NCBI RefSeq assembly: GCF_900100695.1
Contig: NZ_FNCF01000004.1
Coordinates: forward strand, 62,001 to 126,000
DNA from: Klenkia brasiliensis
GTDB lineage: Bacteria; Actinomycetota; Actinomycetes; Mycobacteriales; Geodermatophilaceae
DNA: 64,000 bases
Direction of reading: 5' to 3'
The translations under genes were made by a program, and so were the position numbers. The notes under the pieces are model-generated. The model worked only from the letters and a program-made list of their open reading frames with translations. It was not told the origin of the DNA and made no database searches. Below are positions 37,213 to 47,641 of the stretch, piece after piece. Numbering within the stretch: position 1 is the first letter of the stretch; each line of letters begins with the position of its first letter.

Positions 37213-37220
37213 CGCCGACC

Positions 37221-38633
37221 GTGACCGCGCTGCACGAGCTGACCGCGCTGGGGATGGCCGCCGCCGTCCGGGCGGGGGAGGTCAGCCCCACCGAGCTGGT
37301 CCGCCACCACCTGGCCCGCATCGAGGCCCTGGACGCGGGCATCGGCGCCTTCCTGACCGTCACCCCCGAGCGGGCGCTGGCCGCCGCGGCCGAGGCCGAG
37401 CGCCGGCTGGGCGCCGGGGACCCCGCACCGCTGCTGGGCGTGCCGACCGCCATCAAGGACCTGAACCTGTCCGCCGGGGTGCGCACCACCTCCGGGTCGG
37501 CGGCGATGGCCGACCACGTCCCCGACGTCGACGACCACGTGGTCACCGCGCTGGCCGCCGCGGGCACGGTCAGCCTGGGCAAGACCAGCACGCCGGAGTT
37601 CGGGTTCCCCTGCTACACCGACAACGACCTGGTCGGCCCCACCCGCTGCCCCTGGGACACCACGCGGCTGGCCGGCGGCTCGAGCGGTGGTGCGGCCGCG
37701 GCGGTGGCGCTGGGCATGCTCCCGTTCGCCCAGGGCTCCGACGGCGGCGGCTCCATCCGCATCCCCGCCGGCATCAACGGCCTGGTCGGCATCAAGCCCG
37801 CGCGCGGCCGGGTCAGCAGCGCGCCGCTGGGCGCCGAGATCACCGGGCTGGGGGTGCAGGGCCCGCTGGCCCGCACGGTGCGGGACGCCGCGGCGATGCT
37901 CGACGCGATGGCCGGGCCGGTGGTGGGCGACCCCAGCTGGGCTCCGCCGCCGGCGGAGAGCTTCCTCGCCGCGGCCGACCGGCCGGTGGGCCGGCTGCGC
38001 ATCGCGCGGCACCGCACCACGCTGGTGCCCGGGGTCGAGCTCGCGCCCGAGGTGGACACCGCCTTCGAGGACGCCTCCGCGCTGCTGGTCGAGCTGGGCC
38101 ACGAGGTGGTCGACCTGCCGGCGACGCCGCTGGGCGAGGAGGTGCTCGCGGCCTTCGAGGACGTCTGGTCCCTGACCGGCGCGACGCTGCCGGTGACCGA
38201 GCAGCAGGTGCACCTGCTGCGGCCGCTCACCCGGTACCTGCGGGACCGGGGCCTGGCCCTGTCGGCCCGCCGCGCGATGGAGGCGCTCACCACCCTGCGG
38301 GTGTTCAGCCGCCGCTTCGTGCAGGCCACCGACCCCTTCGACGTCCTGCTGGCCCCGATCTGCACCGACGTGCCCCGCCCGGTCGGCTTCTTCGACCACG
38401 ACGGCGACGGCGCCGCGGACTTCGAGCGGCAGAAGCGCTACGCGGCGTTCCCGGCGCTGTTCAACGTCACCGGCCAGCCGGCGGTCAGCGTGCCGCTGCA
38501 CTGGACGCCCGACGGGTTGCCGGTGGGCACCATGCTGGTCGGCCGGCCGGCGGACGAGGCCACCCTGGTCGCGCTGGCCGCGCAGCTGGAGCAGGCCCGG
38601 CCGTGGGCGCACCGGCACCCGCCGGGCTGGTGA
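37221..38633 (+). CDS. Amidase signature family protein
   Basis: A 470-residue amide hydrolase with the Ser-cisSer-Lys triad: Lys79 (TAIKDLN), Ser154 in the GGSSGGAAAAVALG block and nucleophile Ser178 in DGGGSIRIPAGINGLVGIKPARG. The natural amide is unknown. It is not GatA: there is no gatB/gatC partner and the C-terminal part differs. GTG start, no Shine-Dalgarno, TAGCGT box 8 bases upstream. Its divergent pairing with kynureninase hints at, but does not show, a role in tryptophan or aryl-amide breakdown. Confidence 0.9.
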   Translation: MTALHELTALGMAAAVRAGEVSPTELVRHHLARIEALDAGIGAFLTVTPERALAAAAEAERRLGAGDPAPLLGVPTAIKDLNLSAGVRTTSGSAAMADHVPDVDDHVVTALAAAGTVSLGKTSTPEFGFPCYTDNDLVGPTRCPWDTTRLAGGSSGGAAAAVALGMLPFAQGSDGGGSIRIPAGINGLVGIKPARGRVSSAPLGAEITGLGVQGPLARTVRDAAAMLDAMAGPVVGDPSWAPPPAESFLAAADRPVGRLRIARHRTTLVPGVELAPEVDTAFEDASALLVELGHEVVDLPATPLGEEVLAAFEDVWSLTGATLPVTEQQVHLLRPLTRYLRDRGLALSARRAMEALTTLRVFSRRFVQATDPFDVLLAPICTDVPRPVGFFDHDGDGAADFERQKRYAAFPALFNVTGQPAVSVPLHWTPDGLPVGTMLVGRPADEATLVALAAQLEQARPWAHRHPPGW

Positions 38634-38654
38634 GCTGGGCGGCGTCACCCCCGG

Positions 38655-38660
38655 TAGATT
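38655..38660 (+). promoter_or_regulatory. Candidate -10 box of ctaJ
   Basis: TAGATT lies 7 bases before GTG 38668, with no Shine-Dalgarno; a good TANNNT match and leaderless layout. Confidence 0.5.
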
Positions 38661-38667
38661 CCCGCAG

Positions 38668-38952
38668 GTGACCGTCGTCGAGACCCTCCTCGTCTTCCTG
38701 GTGGCCCCGTTGGCGGTGGTGCTGCTGGCCTACGCGCTGGTGATGCTGCCGGCGATGAAGGCCCGCAAGCGCTACAAGCCCGGTGAGCCGTGGGGCCACG
38801 AGGCGATCTGGTACGAGCCGCACCGCCCGGGCGGCGGCGGGCACGGCGACGACCACCCGGCACTGGGCAAGCAGGCCGCGGCGCTGGCGATCGGCGAGAC
38901 CGCCGGCCACCCCAAGCGCACCGCGGCCGGCGGCGCCCGCGGCACCTGGTGA
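38668..38952 (+). CDS. ctaJ: Cytochrome aa3 oxidase small subunit CtaJ-like membrane protein
   Basis: A 94-residue protein with one N-terminal transmembrane helix (VETLLVFLVAPLAVVLLAYALVM split by short turns) followed by RYKPGEPWGHEAIWYEPH and a hydrophilic tail. The YKPGEPW-x-HE-x-W-x-EP pattern matches the actinobacterial CtaJ accessory subunit of the aa3 oxidase / bcc-aa3 supercomplex. Other oxidase genes are not in this window. It is followed by a DUF5130 gene, an adjacency I recall from Streptomyces, which supports the call. GTG start. Confidence 0.75.
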   Translation: MTVVETLLVFLVAPLAVVLLAYALVMLPAMKARKRYKPGEPWGHEAIWYEPHRPGGGGHGDDHPALGKQAAALAIGETAGHPKRTAAGGARGTW

Positions 38953-38989
38953 CCACCCGACCCCTGCAGGACAAGAGAGGCAGCCGCTG

Positions 38990-39430
38990 ATGGCCACCGA
39001 GCTCGAGGACACCCGCGAGCCCATCGTCGACGACCAGGAGGGGCCGAAGGCCTCGCCCTTCACCCCCTCGGAGCTGCTCCGGCTCGACGAGGCGCTGACG
39101 ATGTCCTCCCGCGAGACCGGGCTGCGGTTCACCCTCTACATCGGGGACCTGCCCACCGACACCCGCGCCGGCGCCGAGGACCTGCACGCCCGGTCCGGGG
39201 ACGACCCCAGCCAGTCGGTGCTCATCGCCGTCGCCCCCGACCAGCGGGTGCTGGAGATCGTCACCGGCTCGGCGGCGTCGCGCCGGCTGCCCGACCGGGC
39301 CTGCGCCCTGGCGGTGCTGACGATGACCGGCCGCTTCGGCTCCGGTGACCTGGTCGGCGGCATCGTCAACGGCCTGCGCCAGCTCTCCGACCAGGCCGGG
39401 CATCCCGCCGCCCACCGTCCGCGGCACTGA
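38990..39430 (+). CDS. DUF5130 family protein
   Basis: A 146-residue soluble protein with the conserved core SPFTPSELLRLDEALTMSSRETGLRFTLYIGDL and VLIAVAPDQRVLEIVTGSAASRRLPDRACALAVLTM, which I recognise as the DUF5130 family found beside ctaJ in actinobacteria. Function unknown; the fold is probably alpha/beta and resembles TPM-like domains. ATG chosen as first codon of the conserved N-terminus, 37 bases after ctaJ. An intense terminator follows. Confidence 0.75.
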   Translation: MATELEDTREPIVDDQEGPKASPFTPSELLRLDEALTMSSRETGLRFTLYIGDLPTDTRAGAEDLHARSGDDPSQSVLIAVAPDQRVLEIVTGSAASRRLPDRACALAVLTMTGRFGSGDLVGGIVNGLRQLSDQAGHPAAHRPRH

Positions 39431-39440
39431 CCCCGCACGG

Positions 39441-39475
39441 AGGAGGGCCCCACCGCGCCGCGGTGGGGCCCTCCT
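39441..39475. terminator. Terminator between DUF5130 gene and pepN
   Basis: 16 perfect base pairs, arms 39441-39456 and 39460-39475 (AGGAGGGCCCCACCGC and complement), triloop GCC, then TTCGTGT. Convergent genes on both sides. Confidence 0.85.
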
Positions 39476-39482
39476 TCGTGTC

Positions 39483-42038
<2,556 letters not shown>

Positions 42039-42175
42039 GCCGCGCAGCTTCCCACGAGGGTGCGACAGGTCCCGGCGCCCGGGGGACAGGTGTGGACCGG
42101 CGGGCCGGGTGGGAACAACGGGGCCGCCCGCCCCCTTGCAGGGCGTCGAGCAACCCGCGAACCCGAGGAGATGGC

Positions 42176-42841
42176 ATGACCGAGGCCGTGCAGACCGCCC
42201 CCACCAGCGCGAAGGTCGACGTCTGGGTCGACCCGCTGTGCCCGTGGGCCTGGCTGACCAGCCGCTGGGTGATCGAGGCGTCGAAGGTGCGAGACCTGGA
42301 CGTCCACTGGCACGTGATGAGCCTGGCCGTGCTCAACGAGGGCCGGGACCTGCCCGAGCAGTACGTCGAGATGATGAAGCAGGCATGGGGCCCGGTGCGT
42401 GTGCTGATCGCCGCGCAGCAGCAGCACGGCGACGAGGTCGTCGGCGACCTGTACACCGCGATGGGCACGCTGCGCCACCAGGAGGGCAAGGAGCTCTCCG
42501 AGGTCGTCGCCCCCGCGCTGGAGAAGGTCGGCCTGCCGGCGTCCCTCGCCGAGGCCGCCGACTCCACCGAGTACGACGAGGCCCTGAAGAAGAGCCACCA
42601 CGAGGGCATGGACCCCGTCGGCGAGGACGTCGGCACCCCCGTGCTCCACGTGGACGGCGTGGCCTTCTTCGGCCCGGTCATCAGCCGGGTCCCCACCGGC
42701 GAGGAGGCCGGCAAGGCCTTCGACGGCGCCGTCCTGCTGGCCAACCTGCCCGGGTTCTGGGAGCTCAAGCGCACCCGCACCGAGGACCCCGACTTCTCCA
42801 CCGTGCCGGCGTCGGCGCTGGAGGTCACCAGCCGCGCCTGA
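42176..42841 (+). CDS. DsbA-fold protein of the mycothiol-dependent nitroreductase (Rv2466c) family
   Basis: A 221-residue thioredoxin-fold/helical protein starting [27 protein letters not shown] (given here in parts: DPLCPWAW near 19-26). Cys22 is the single cysteine of a C-P-W-A motif; the resolving cysteine seen in DsbA is alanine. [16 protein letters not shown] and [10 protein letters not shown] are family-typical. Mycobacterial Rv2466c uses mycothiol to reduce nitro compounds and responds to oxidative stress. ATG start with GAGGAG five bases upstream. Divergent pepN and downstream rpiB reproduce the Rv2465c-Rv2467 neighbourhood, which supports orthology. Confidence 0.85.
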   Translation: MTEAVQTAPTSAKVDVWVDPLCPWAWLTSRWVIEASKVRDLDVHWHVMSLAVLNEGRDLPEQYVEMMKQAWGPVRVLIAAQQQHGDEVVGDLYTAMGTLRHQEGKELSEVVAPALEKVGLPASLAEAADSTEYDEALKKSHHEGMDPVGEDVGTPVLHVDGVAFFGPVISRVPTGEEAGKAFDGAVLLANLPGFWELKRTRTEDPDFSTVPASALEVTSRA

Positions 42842-42857
42842 GGCAGCGCGGGCCCAC

Positions 42858-42893
42858 GGGGGTGCGGCATGCTCGCGGGCATGCCGCACCCCC
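42858..42893 (+). terminator. Perfect hairpin overlapping the SDR gene start
   Basis: GGGGGTGCGGCATGC (42858-42872) pairs perfectly over 15 bases with 42879-42893 around a TCGCGG loop. It begins 17 bases after the preceding stop codon, so it can act as that gene's terminator, yet both possible SDR start codons (42869 and 42881) lie inside it. Confidence 0.65.
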
Positions 42894-43642
42894 GCCGCCA
42901 GCGCATCGTCATCACCGGGGCCAGCTCCGGGCTCGGCGAGGGCATGGCCCGCCGCTGGGCCGCCGCCGGCCACGACCTGGCCCTGCTGGCCCGGCGCACC
43001 GACCGCCTCGAGCGGCTGCGCGACGAGCTGGCGGTGCACGGCCGCACCGTGGTCGTCGCCCCGCTGGACATCGACGACCCCGACGCCGTCGCCGAGACGG
43101 TGCCGCGGGTGGTCGGGGAGCTCGGCGGCGTCGACCGGTTCGTGGCCAACGCCGGCCTGGGCAAGGGCGTGCCGGTGGGCACCGGGGGAGCGCGGCCCAA
43201 CCGGGCCGTGCTGACCACCAACGTGCTGGGCACGCACGCCACCTGCGAGGCCGCCGTCGCGCTCTTCCGCGCCCAGGGCCACGGCCACCTGGTGGTGGTC
43301 TCCTCGGTCGCCGGGGTGCGCGGCATGGGCGGCACCCGCACCGCCTACGCCACCTCCAAGGCCGCCGACGCCGTCCTCGCCGAGGGCATCCGCGCCGACC
43401 TGCTGTCCTCGCGCGCCACCCGCGGCATCCGGGTGACCACCGTGCACCCGGGCTTCATCGAGACCGACATCAACACCGGCCGCCGCGGGCCGTTCACCGT
43501 CGACCTGGAGACCGGCGTCACCGCCCTGGTGGCCGCCGTCGACCGCGAGCCGGTGCGGGCCTACGTGCCGGAGTGGCCGTGGCGGGCGGTCGCCGGGCTG
43601 CTGCGGGTGCTGCCCCTGCCGGTCGCCGCCCGGCTGTCCTGA
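42881..43642 (+). CDS. Short-chain dehydrogenase/reductase (classical SDR)
   Basis: A 253-residue NAD(P)-dependent oxidoreductase. Cofactor motif TGASSGLGEG near 9, NAG in FVANAGLG, and catalytic S-x-Y-x3-K in VVSSVAGVRGMGGTRTAYATSKAA. HPGFIETDI follows. Substrate unknown; C-terminal WPWRAVAGLLRVLPLPVA is weakly hydrophobic, as in membrane-associated SDRs. Two starts are possible: ATG 42869, and ATG 42881, which I prefer because CATGCT lies 7 bases upstream and the motif spacing is typical. It sits between the Rv2466c-like gene and rpiB, an insertion relative to Mycobacterium. Confidence 0.85.
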   Translation: MPHPRRQRIVITGASSGLGEGMARRWAAAGHDLALLARRTDRLERLRDELAVHGRTVVVAPLDIDDPDAVAETVPRVVGELGGVDRFVANAGLGKGVPVGTGGARPNRAVLTTNVLGTHATCEAAVALFRAQGHGHLVVVSSVAGVRGMGGTRTAYATSKAADAVLAEGIRADLLSSRATRGIRVTTVHPGFIETDINTGRRGPFTVDLETGVTALVAAVDREPVRAYVPEWPWRAVAGLLRVLPLPVAARLS

Positions 43643-43648
43643 CAGACT
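43643..43648 (+). promoter_or_regulatory. Candidate -10 box of rpiB
   Basis: CAGACT, 7 bases before ATG 43656; same hexamer class as GAGACT before the disulfide oxidoreductase gene. Confidence 0.35.
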
Positions 43649-43655
43649 CACCGCC

Positions 43656-44123
43656 ATGCGCGTCTTCCTCGGGACCGACCACGCCGGCCTGGAGCTCAAG
43701 GCCCACCTGCTGGAGGCGGTCGCCGCCGCCGGGCACGAGCCGGTCGACTGCGGTGCCTTCGACTACGACCCCGACGACGACTACCCGCCGTTCTGCATCG
43801 AGGTCGGCGAGCGCGTCGTCGTCGAGCCCGGCTCGCTGGGCGTGGTGATCGGCGGCTCGGGCAACGGCGAGCAGATCGCGGCCAACAAGGTCCCCGGCGT
43901 CCGCGCGGCGCTGGTGTGGAACACCTCGACCGCCGAGCTCGCCCGCCAGCACAACGACGCCAACGTCGTCGCGGTGGGTGGCCGCCAGCACAGCGTCGAG
44001 GAGGCCACCGAGCTGGTGCTGACCTTCCTGCGCACCCCGTTCTCCGGCGACGAGCGGCACGTCCGCCGGATCGGCCTGGTGGCCGAGTACGAGCAGGAGC
44101 GCCACCACCCCGCGGGGGGCTGA
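43656..44123 (+). CDS. rpiB: Ribose-5-phosphate isomerase B
   Basis: Interconverts ribose 5-phosphate and ribulose 5-phosphate in the pentose phosphate pathway. The 155 residues start MRVFLGTDHAGLELKAHL, with the phosphate-binding GGSGNGEQIAANKVPGVRAAL segment carrying the catalytic glutamate of the mycobacterial enzyme subclass, and HNDANVVAVGGR. Length is normal. It is located next to the Rv2466c-like gene as in M. tuberculosis (Rv2465c). The next gene starts 7 bases downstream. Confidence 0.95.
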   Translation: MRVFLGTDHAGLELKAHLLEAVAAAGHEPVDCGAFDYDPDDDYPPFCIEVGERVVVEPGSLGVVIGGSGNGEQIAANKVPGVRAALVWNTSTAELARQHNDANVVAVGGRQHSVEEATELVLTFLRTPFSGDERHVRRIGLVAEYEQERHHPAGG

Positions 44124-44130
44124 GCAGCGC

Positions 44131-44697
44131 ATGACCGGGATGGACGGGGACGACGTCCGGACCGCGGTCGAGGAGGCCGTCGGCTTCCTGGTGCGCGTCC
44201 CCGACCCGGCCGCCCCGGTGCTGGACACCGACGTCGCCGGCGTGGTCTGGCACATCGGCACCTGCCTGCACTGGTACGGCCACGACCTGGTCATGGGTCG
44301 CGTCGACCTGACCGCCGGCCGCTGGGAGCCCGACCCCGACGCCGGGTACGGCCGGCTGGTCACCGGCCTGGCCAGCTGGGGCGAGGTGCTGGCCCGCGTG
44401 CTCGACGCCGCCGACCCGGGCGAGCGCGGCTTCCACCCCTGGGGCGCGCCCGACCCGGCCGGCTTCGCCGCGATGGCCTGCGCCGAGGTGCTGGTGCACA
44501 CCGGGGACGTCGCCGAGGCCCTGGAGCTGCCGTGGGCGCCGCCGTCCGACCTGGTCTCCGCCGTCCTGGCCCGGCTGTTCCCCGGCGCCCCGACCGGGCA
44601 GGACCCGGCGACCACGCTGCGCTGGGCGACCGGGCGGGCCGACCTGCCCGGCCGGCCGCGCCCGTCGTCGTGGTCGTACGCCGCGGCGGCCGGCTAG
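44131..44697 (+). CDS. DinB-like / mycothiol-dependent maleylpyruvate isomerase family protein
   Basis: A 188-residue protein of the DinB/MDMPI superfamily, four-helix bundle proteins whose actinobacterial members often use mycothiol. Conserved histidines of the metal site appear in DVAGVVWHIGTCLHWYGHDL and CAEVLVHTGDVAEAL. The TDVAGVVWHIG motif and C-terminal PGRPRPSSWSY fit the family. Specific reaction unknown. ATG start 7 bases after rpiB, so co-transcribed; it converges on the acetyltransferase gene with one base between. Confidence 0.75.
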   Translation: MTGMDGDDVRTAVEEAVGFLVRVPDPAAPVLDTDVAGVVWHIGTCLHWYGHDLVMGRVDLTAGRWEPDPDAGYGRLVTGLASWGEVLARVLDAADPGERGFHPWGAPDPAGFAAMACAEVLVHTGDVAEALELPWAPPSDLVSAVLARLFPGAPTGQDPATTLRWATGRADLPGRPRPSSWSYAAAAG

Positions 44698-44698
44698 G

Positions 44699-45976
44699 TC
44701 AGAACGCGTCCGGGCTCTGCGGGGCGACCGGCCAGGAGAACGACGTCGACGCCAGCGCCACCGCACCGGGGCTGACCTCGGTGACCCGGCCGGCCCGGTG
44801 CAGCGTGCCCAGCGAGACCCCGCCCAGGTAGACGGCGGCGAGGTCCTCCACGCCCAGGAGCAGGTCCGGGTCGCGGTCGGTGCGGCTGCAGTACCCACCG
44901 GCCGGGTGCCCGGTCAGCCGCCAGCGCCCGTCGTTCCAGGGGCAGAACGGGTCGCGCACCTCGAGCACCAGGTCGATCGGCGCGGGGTAGCGGCGGGCGG
45001 CGAGGGCCCGGCCGACGTCCACCAGCCGCAGCCACAGCGCGTCCGAGGGCGCGGTGGTCACCGAGCGCGGGTCGGCGACCATCGACCGCAGCGGGTCCTC
45101 GCTGCCCAGTGCCCAGGACGACAGCTCCCGGACCAGGTCGTGGCCGAGCAGGAAGCGCCACAGCGCCGTGCGGGTGGCCGCGTCGGCGGCGACCAGGTCG
45201 GCCACCAGCAGCTTGCCCTCGGGCTCGTCGCGGGGGGACCAGCCCTCCTTCTGCCGGTAGCTGGCGTACCCGGTCACCGTCCCGTCGGGGGCGGTGTGCA
45301 GCGCGTACCGACGCTCGGTGAACCCGTCCCGGTCCTCCTTGTCGTCGCGCAGCTTGCGGTCCCACCAGCGGGTGTCGCGCGCGAGGTTGCCCGGCACCTC
45401 GCGGCGCAGCCGCTCGTACAGCGGGACGGCGGCGGCGCGGTAGTCCTCGACGTCCACCAGCGTCGTGCGCCCAGCGGACCCGGGCAGGTCCGATCGCAGC
45501 CGCACCCGGCCGGGGTCCAGCGAGATGCCGCCGCGCCAGACCGCGGGCGCGTAGCCGAACCGGCCGTAGATGCTGCCCTCGGCGGCCCACAGCGCGGCCA
45601 GCGGCTCGGTGCCGGCGGCCTGCACCTCGTCCAGCTGGCGCCGCATGACCGCGGTGAGCACGCCGCGGCGCCGGTGGGTGGGGGAGACGGTGATCCAGGT
45701 GATGCCCGCGGTGGGCACGACGCCGCCCGGGACGGTGAGCTCGAGGCTGTACACGCCGGCGGTGGCCGCGACGAAGCCGTCCTCGACCAGGGCGAGGGAG
45801 CGGTCGAGCTCGGCGGTCGGGCTGGGCACGTCCACGTAGGGGCCGCGCGGGTCCTCGCCGAAGACCCGGCTCATCGCCGCGCCGAACGCCGGCCACTCCT
45901 CGGTGGTGGTCGGGCGGAGGGCGGCCACGAGGGCGGGGTCGGCGGCGGGCACGGCGGGGGGCGGGACGTCGGTCAC
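44699..45976 (-). CDS. eis: Eis-type GNAT N-acetyltransferase
   Basis: A 425-residue acetyltransferase of the Eis family, which acetylates lysines or aminoglycoside amines at several positions. The first GNAT domain has the acetyl-CoA loop VSPTHRRRGVLTAVMRRQLDE and LWAAEGSIYGRFGYAPA; a second GNAT-like region and a C-terminal SCP2-like domain follow. As in Eis, the chain ends in phenylalanine (SPDAF), whose carboxylate is the general base in the mycobacterial enzyme. GTG start without Shine-Dalgarno; TAGGCA lies 6 bases upstream. It may be a paralogue rather than the true orthologue of Rv2416c. Confidence 0.85.
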   Translation of the reverse strand: MTDVPPPAVPAADPALVAALRPTTTEEWPAFGAAMSRVFGEDPRGPYVDVPSPTAELDRSLALVEDGFVAATAGVYSLELTVPGGVVPTAGITWITVSPTHRRRGVLTAVMRRQLDEVQAAGTEPLAALWAAEGSIYGRFGYAPAVWRGGISLDPGRVRLRSDLPGSAGRTTLVDVEDYRAAAVPLYERLRREVPGNLARDTRWWDRKLRDDKEDRDGFTERRYALHTAPDGTVTGYASYRQKEGWSPRDEPEGKLLVADLVAADAATRTALWRFLLGHDLVRELSSWALGSEDPLRSMVADPRSVTTAPSDALWLRLVDVGRALAARRYPAPIDLVLEVRDPFCPWNDGRWRLTGHPAGGYCSRTDRDPDLLLGVEDLAAVYLGGVSLGTLHRAGRVTEVSPGAVALASTSFSWPVAPQSPDAF

Positions 45977-45982
45977 CGGACC

Positions 45983-45988
45983 TGCCTA
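45983..45988 (-). promoter_or_regulatory. Candidate -10 box of the eis-like gene
   Basis: Minus-strand TAGGCA, 6 bases before the GTG, in the context GACCGGTAGGCAG shared with the quinone oxidoreductase promoter at 6.3 kb. Confidence 0.4.
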
Positions 45989-46082
45989 CCGGTCGGGGGC
46001 CGCCACGGCGACCGGTTTGCGCGGTGCCGGCCGTCGCGGGGGACCGTGACGGCGACGCGCGATCGGACCGCCGGGGAGCCGT

Positions 46083-46088
46083 TAGGGT
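46083..46088 (+). promoter_or_regulatory. Candidate -10 box of the lipoprotein-sigma operon
   Basis: TAGGGT, preceded by CCGT, about 40 bases before the lipoprotein ATG. The GTTAGGGTCG context is the same as in front of clpP1 (50.71 kb). Confidence 0.4.
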
Positions 46089-46128
46089 CGGCAACGGCCC
46101 GCTCCGGGGCCGTGTCGAGTGGAGGTCC

Positions 46129-47634
46129 ATGCGTTCCCGCCGTGTCCCCGTCCGTGGCGCCGTCGCCGCCCTGGCCGGCCTGGTCCTGGTCGCCTCCTGC
46201 TCGTCGGGGGCCGACGGCGGGGACGCCGAGCCCACGTCGGCGTCGGCGGGGCCGCAGCAGCCGGTGCTCGCCGCCCCGCAGGCCGGGGTGGTGCTGGTGG
46301 CCGACGCCGACCCGGCCGCCGCGGCGGTGTCGGCCAGCCGCGCGCTGTTCACCTCCTCCCCGGTCGTCGTCGTCGCACCCGCCGCCGACCCGCTCCCGGA
46401 GGACGCCGTCGACGCCGCCGAGCAGCTGCACGTGCCGCTGCTGCTGGCCGGCGGGGACGCGGGTGCGCTGACCGCGGAGCTGGACCGGCTGGGCGCGCAG
46501 CAGGTCGTGCTGGCCGACGGTGCCCCGGACACCGGGCTGGGTGACCGGGACGCCGTCCCCCTGACCGACGAGCTGCCCGGGGTGACCGCCCCCGAGCCGC
46601 TGGAGGGCGTCGTCGCGCTGTCCAGCGGTGGGCCGGAGACCGCGGCCGCCGCGGTGACCGCCCGCGCGGCCGGTGCGGCGGTCGCCGACACCGCCGGGCA
46701 GACCGACCCCCGGGCCTCGGCCGCCGCCGTCGACGCCCTGGCGGGCACCCGCCCCTCCACCGTGCTGGCCCTGGGCGCCGCGTTCACCGGCGCGGCCGGG
46801 CTGGACTGGAAGACCGCCACGGCGGCCACGGGCGAGCAGCTGCCCGGCGGTGGCCAGCTGCTGTTCCCCGAGCACTTCCTGGTCGCCATGTACGGGTCCA
46901 CCGAGGGGCCGGCGCTCGGCGTGCTGGGGGAGCAGGGCCTGGACGCCTCGATCGCGCGCGCCCAGCAGTTCGCGGCGCCCTACGCCGGGCTGCTGCCCGA
47001 CCGGACCGTCGTCCCCACATTCGAGATCATCGTGACCGTGGCCTCCGGTTCGGCCGGGCCGGACGGCAACTACTCCACCGAGCTCGACCCCGAGGCGCTG
47101 CGGCCCTACGTCGAGGCGGCGGGCGCCGCCGGGCTCTACGTGATCCTGGACCTGCAGCCCGGGCGCACCGACTTCCTCACCCAGGCGAAGCTCTACCAGT
47201 CGCTGCTGGAGCTGCCCTACGTCGGGCTGGCGCTGGACCCCGAGTGGCGGCTGGGCCCCGACCAGGTGCACCTGCGCCAGATCGGGTCGGTCGGCATCGA
47301 CGAGGTCAACGCGGTGGTCACCTGGCTGGCCGACCTGACCCGGGCCGGCGCCCTGCCGCAGAAGCTGCTCGTGCTGCACCAGTTCCGGCTCAGCATGATC
47401 ACCGACCGCGGACGGCTGGACACCAGTCGCGACGAGCTGGCGCTGCTGGTCCACGTCGACGGCCAGGGCAGCCAGCCCGACAAACAAGGCACCTGGGACG
47501 CCCTTCACCAAGGGGCCCCTTCTCCGGTCTACTGGGGGTGGAAGAACTTCATCGACGAGGACTCGCCGATGCTCACCCCGGAGCAGACGGTGCAGCAGGC
47601 CCAGCCCCTGCCGGAGCTCGTCACCTACCAGTGA
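46129..47634 (+). CDS. Secreted lipoprotein of unknown function with two-part architecture
   Basis: A 501-residue lipoprotein. The signal peptide (RSRRVPVRGAVAALAGLVLVASC) ends in a lipobox VASC with lipidated Cys at about 24; a Gly/Asp/Ser linker follows. Residues of about 45-230 form alternating hydrophobic strands and helices (VVLVADADPAAAAVSASRALF, VVVVAPAADPLPEDAVDAAEQL) resembling cell wall-binding repeat 2-type domains. The C-terminal half (TFEIIVTVASG, GLYVILDLQPGR, PYVGLALDPEWRL, KLLVLHQFR) reads like a TIM-barrel glycosidase-type fold, but I see no assigned catalytic set. ATG with GGAGG upstream; an ECF sigma factor gene starts 8 bases after the stop. Confidence 0.75.
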   Translation: MRSRRVPVRGAVAALAGLVLVASCSSGADGGDAEPTSASAGPQQPVLAAPQAGVVLVADADPAAAAVSASRALFTSSPVVVVAPAADPLPEDAVDAAEQLHVPLLLAGGDAGALTAELDRLGAQQVVLADGAPDTGLGDRDAVPLTDELPGVTAPEPLEGVVALSSGGPETAAAAVTARAAGAAVADTAGQTDPRASAAAVDALAGTRPSTVLALGAAFTGAAGLDWKTATAATGEQLPGGGQLLFPEHFLVAMYGSTEGPALGVLGEQGLDASIARAQQFAAPYAGLLPDRTVVPTFEIIVTVASGSAGPDGNYSTELDPEALRPYVEAAGAAGLYVILDLQPGRTDFLTQAKLYQSLLELPYVGLALDPEWRLGPDQVHLRQIGSVGIDEVNAVVTWLADLTRAGALPQKLLVLHQFRLSMITDRGRLDTSRDELALLVHVDGQGSQPDKQGTWDALHQGAPSPVYWGWKNFIDEDSPMLTPEQTVQQAQPLPELVTYQ

Positions 47635-47641
47635 GGACCCC

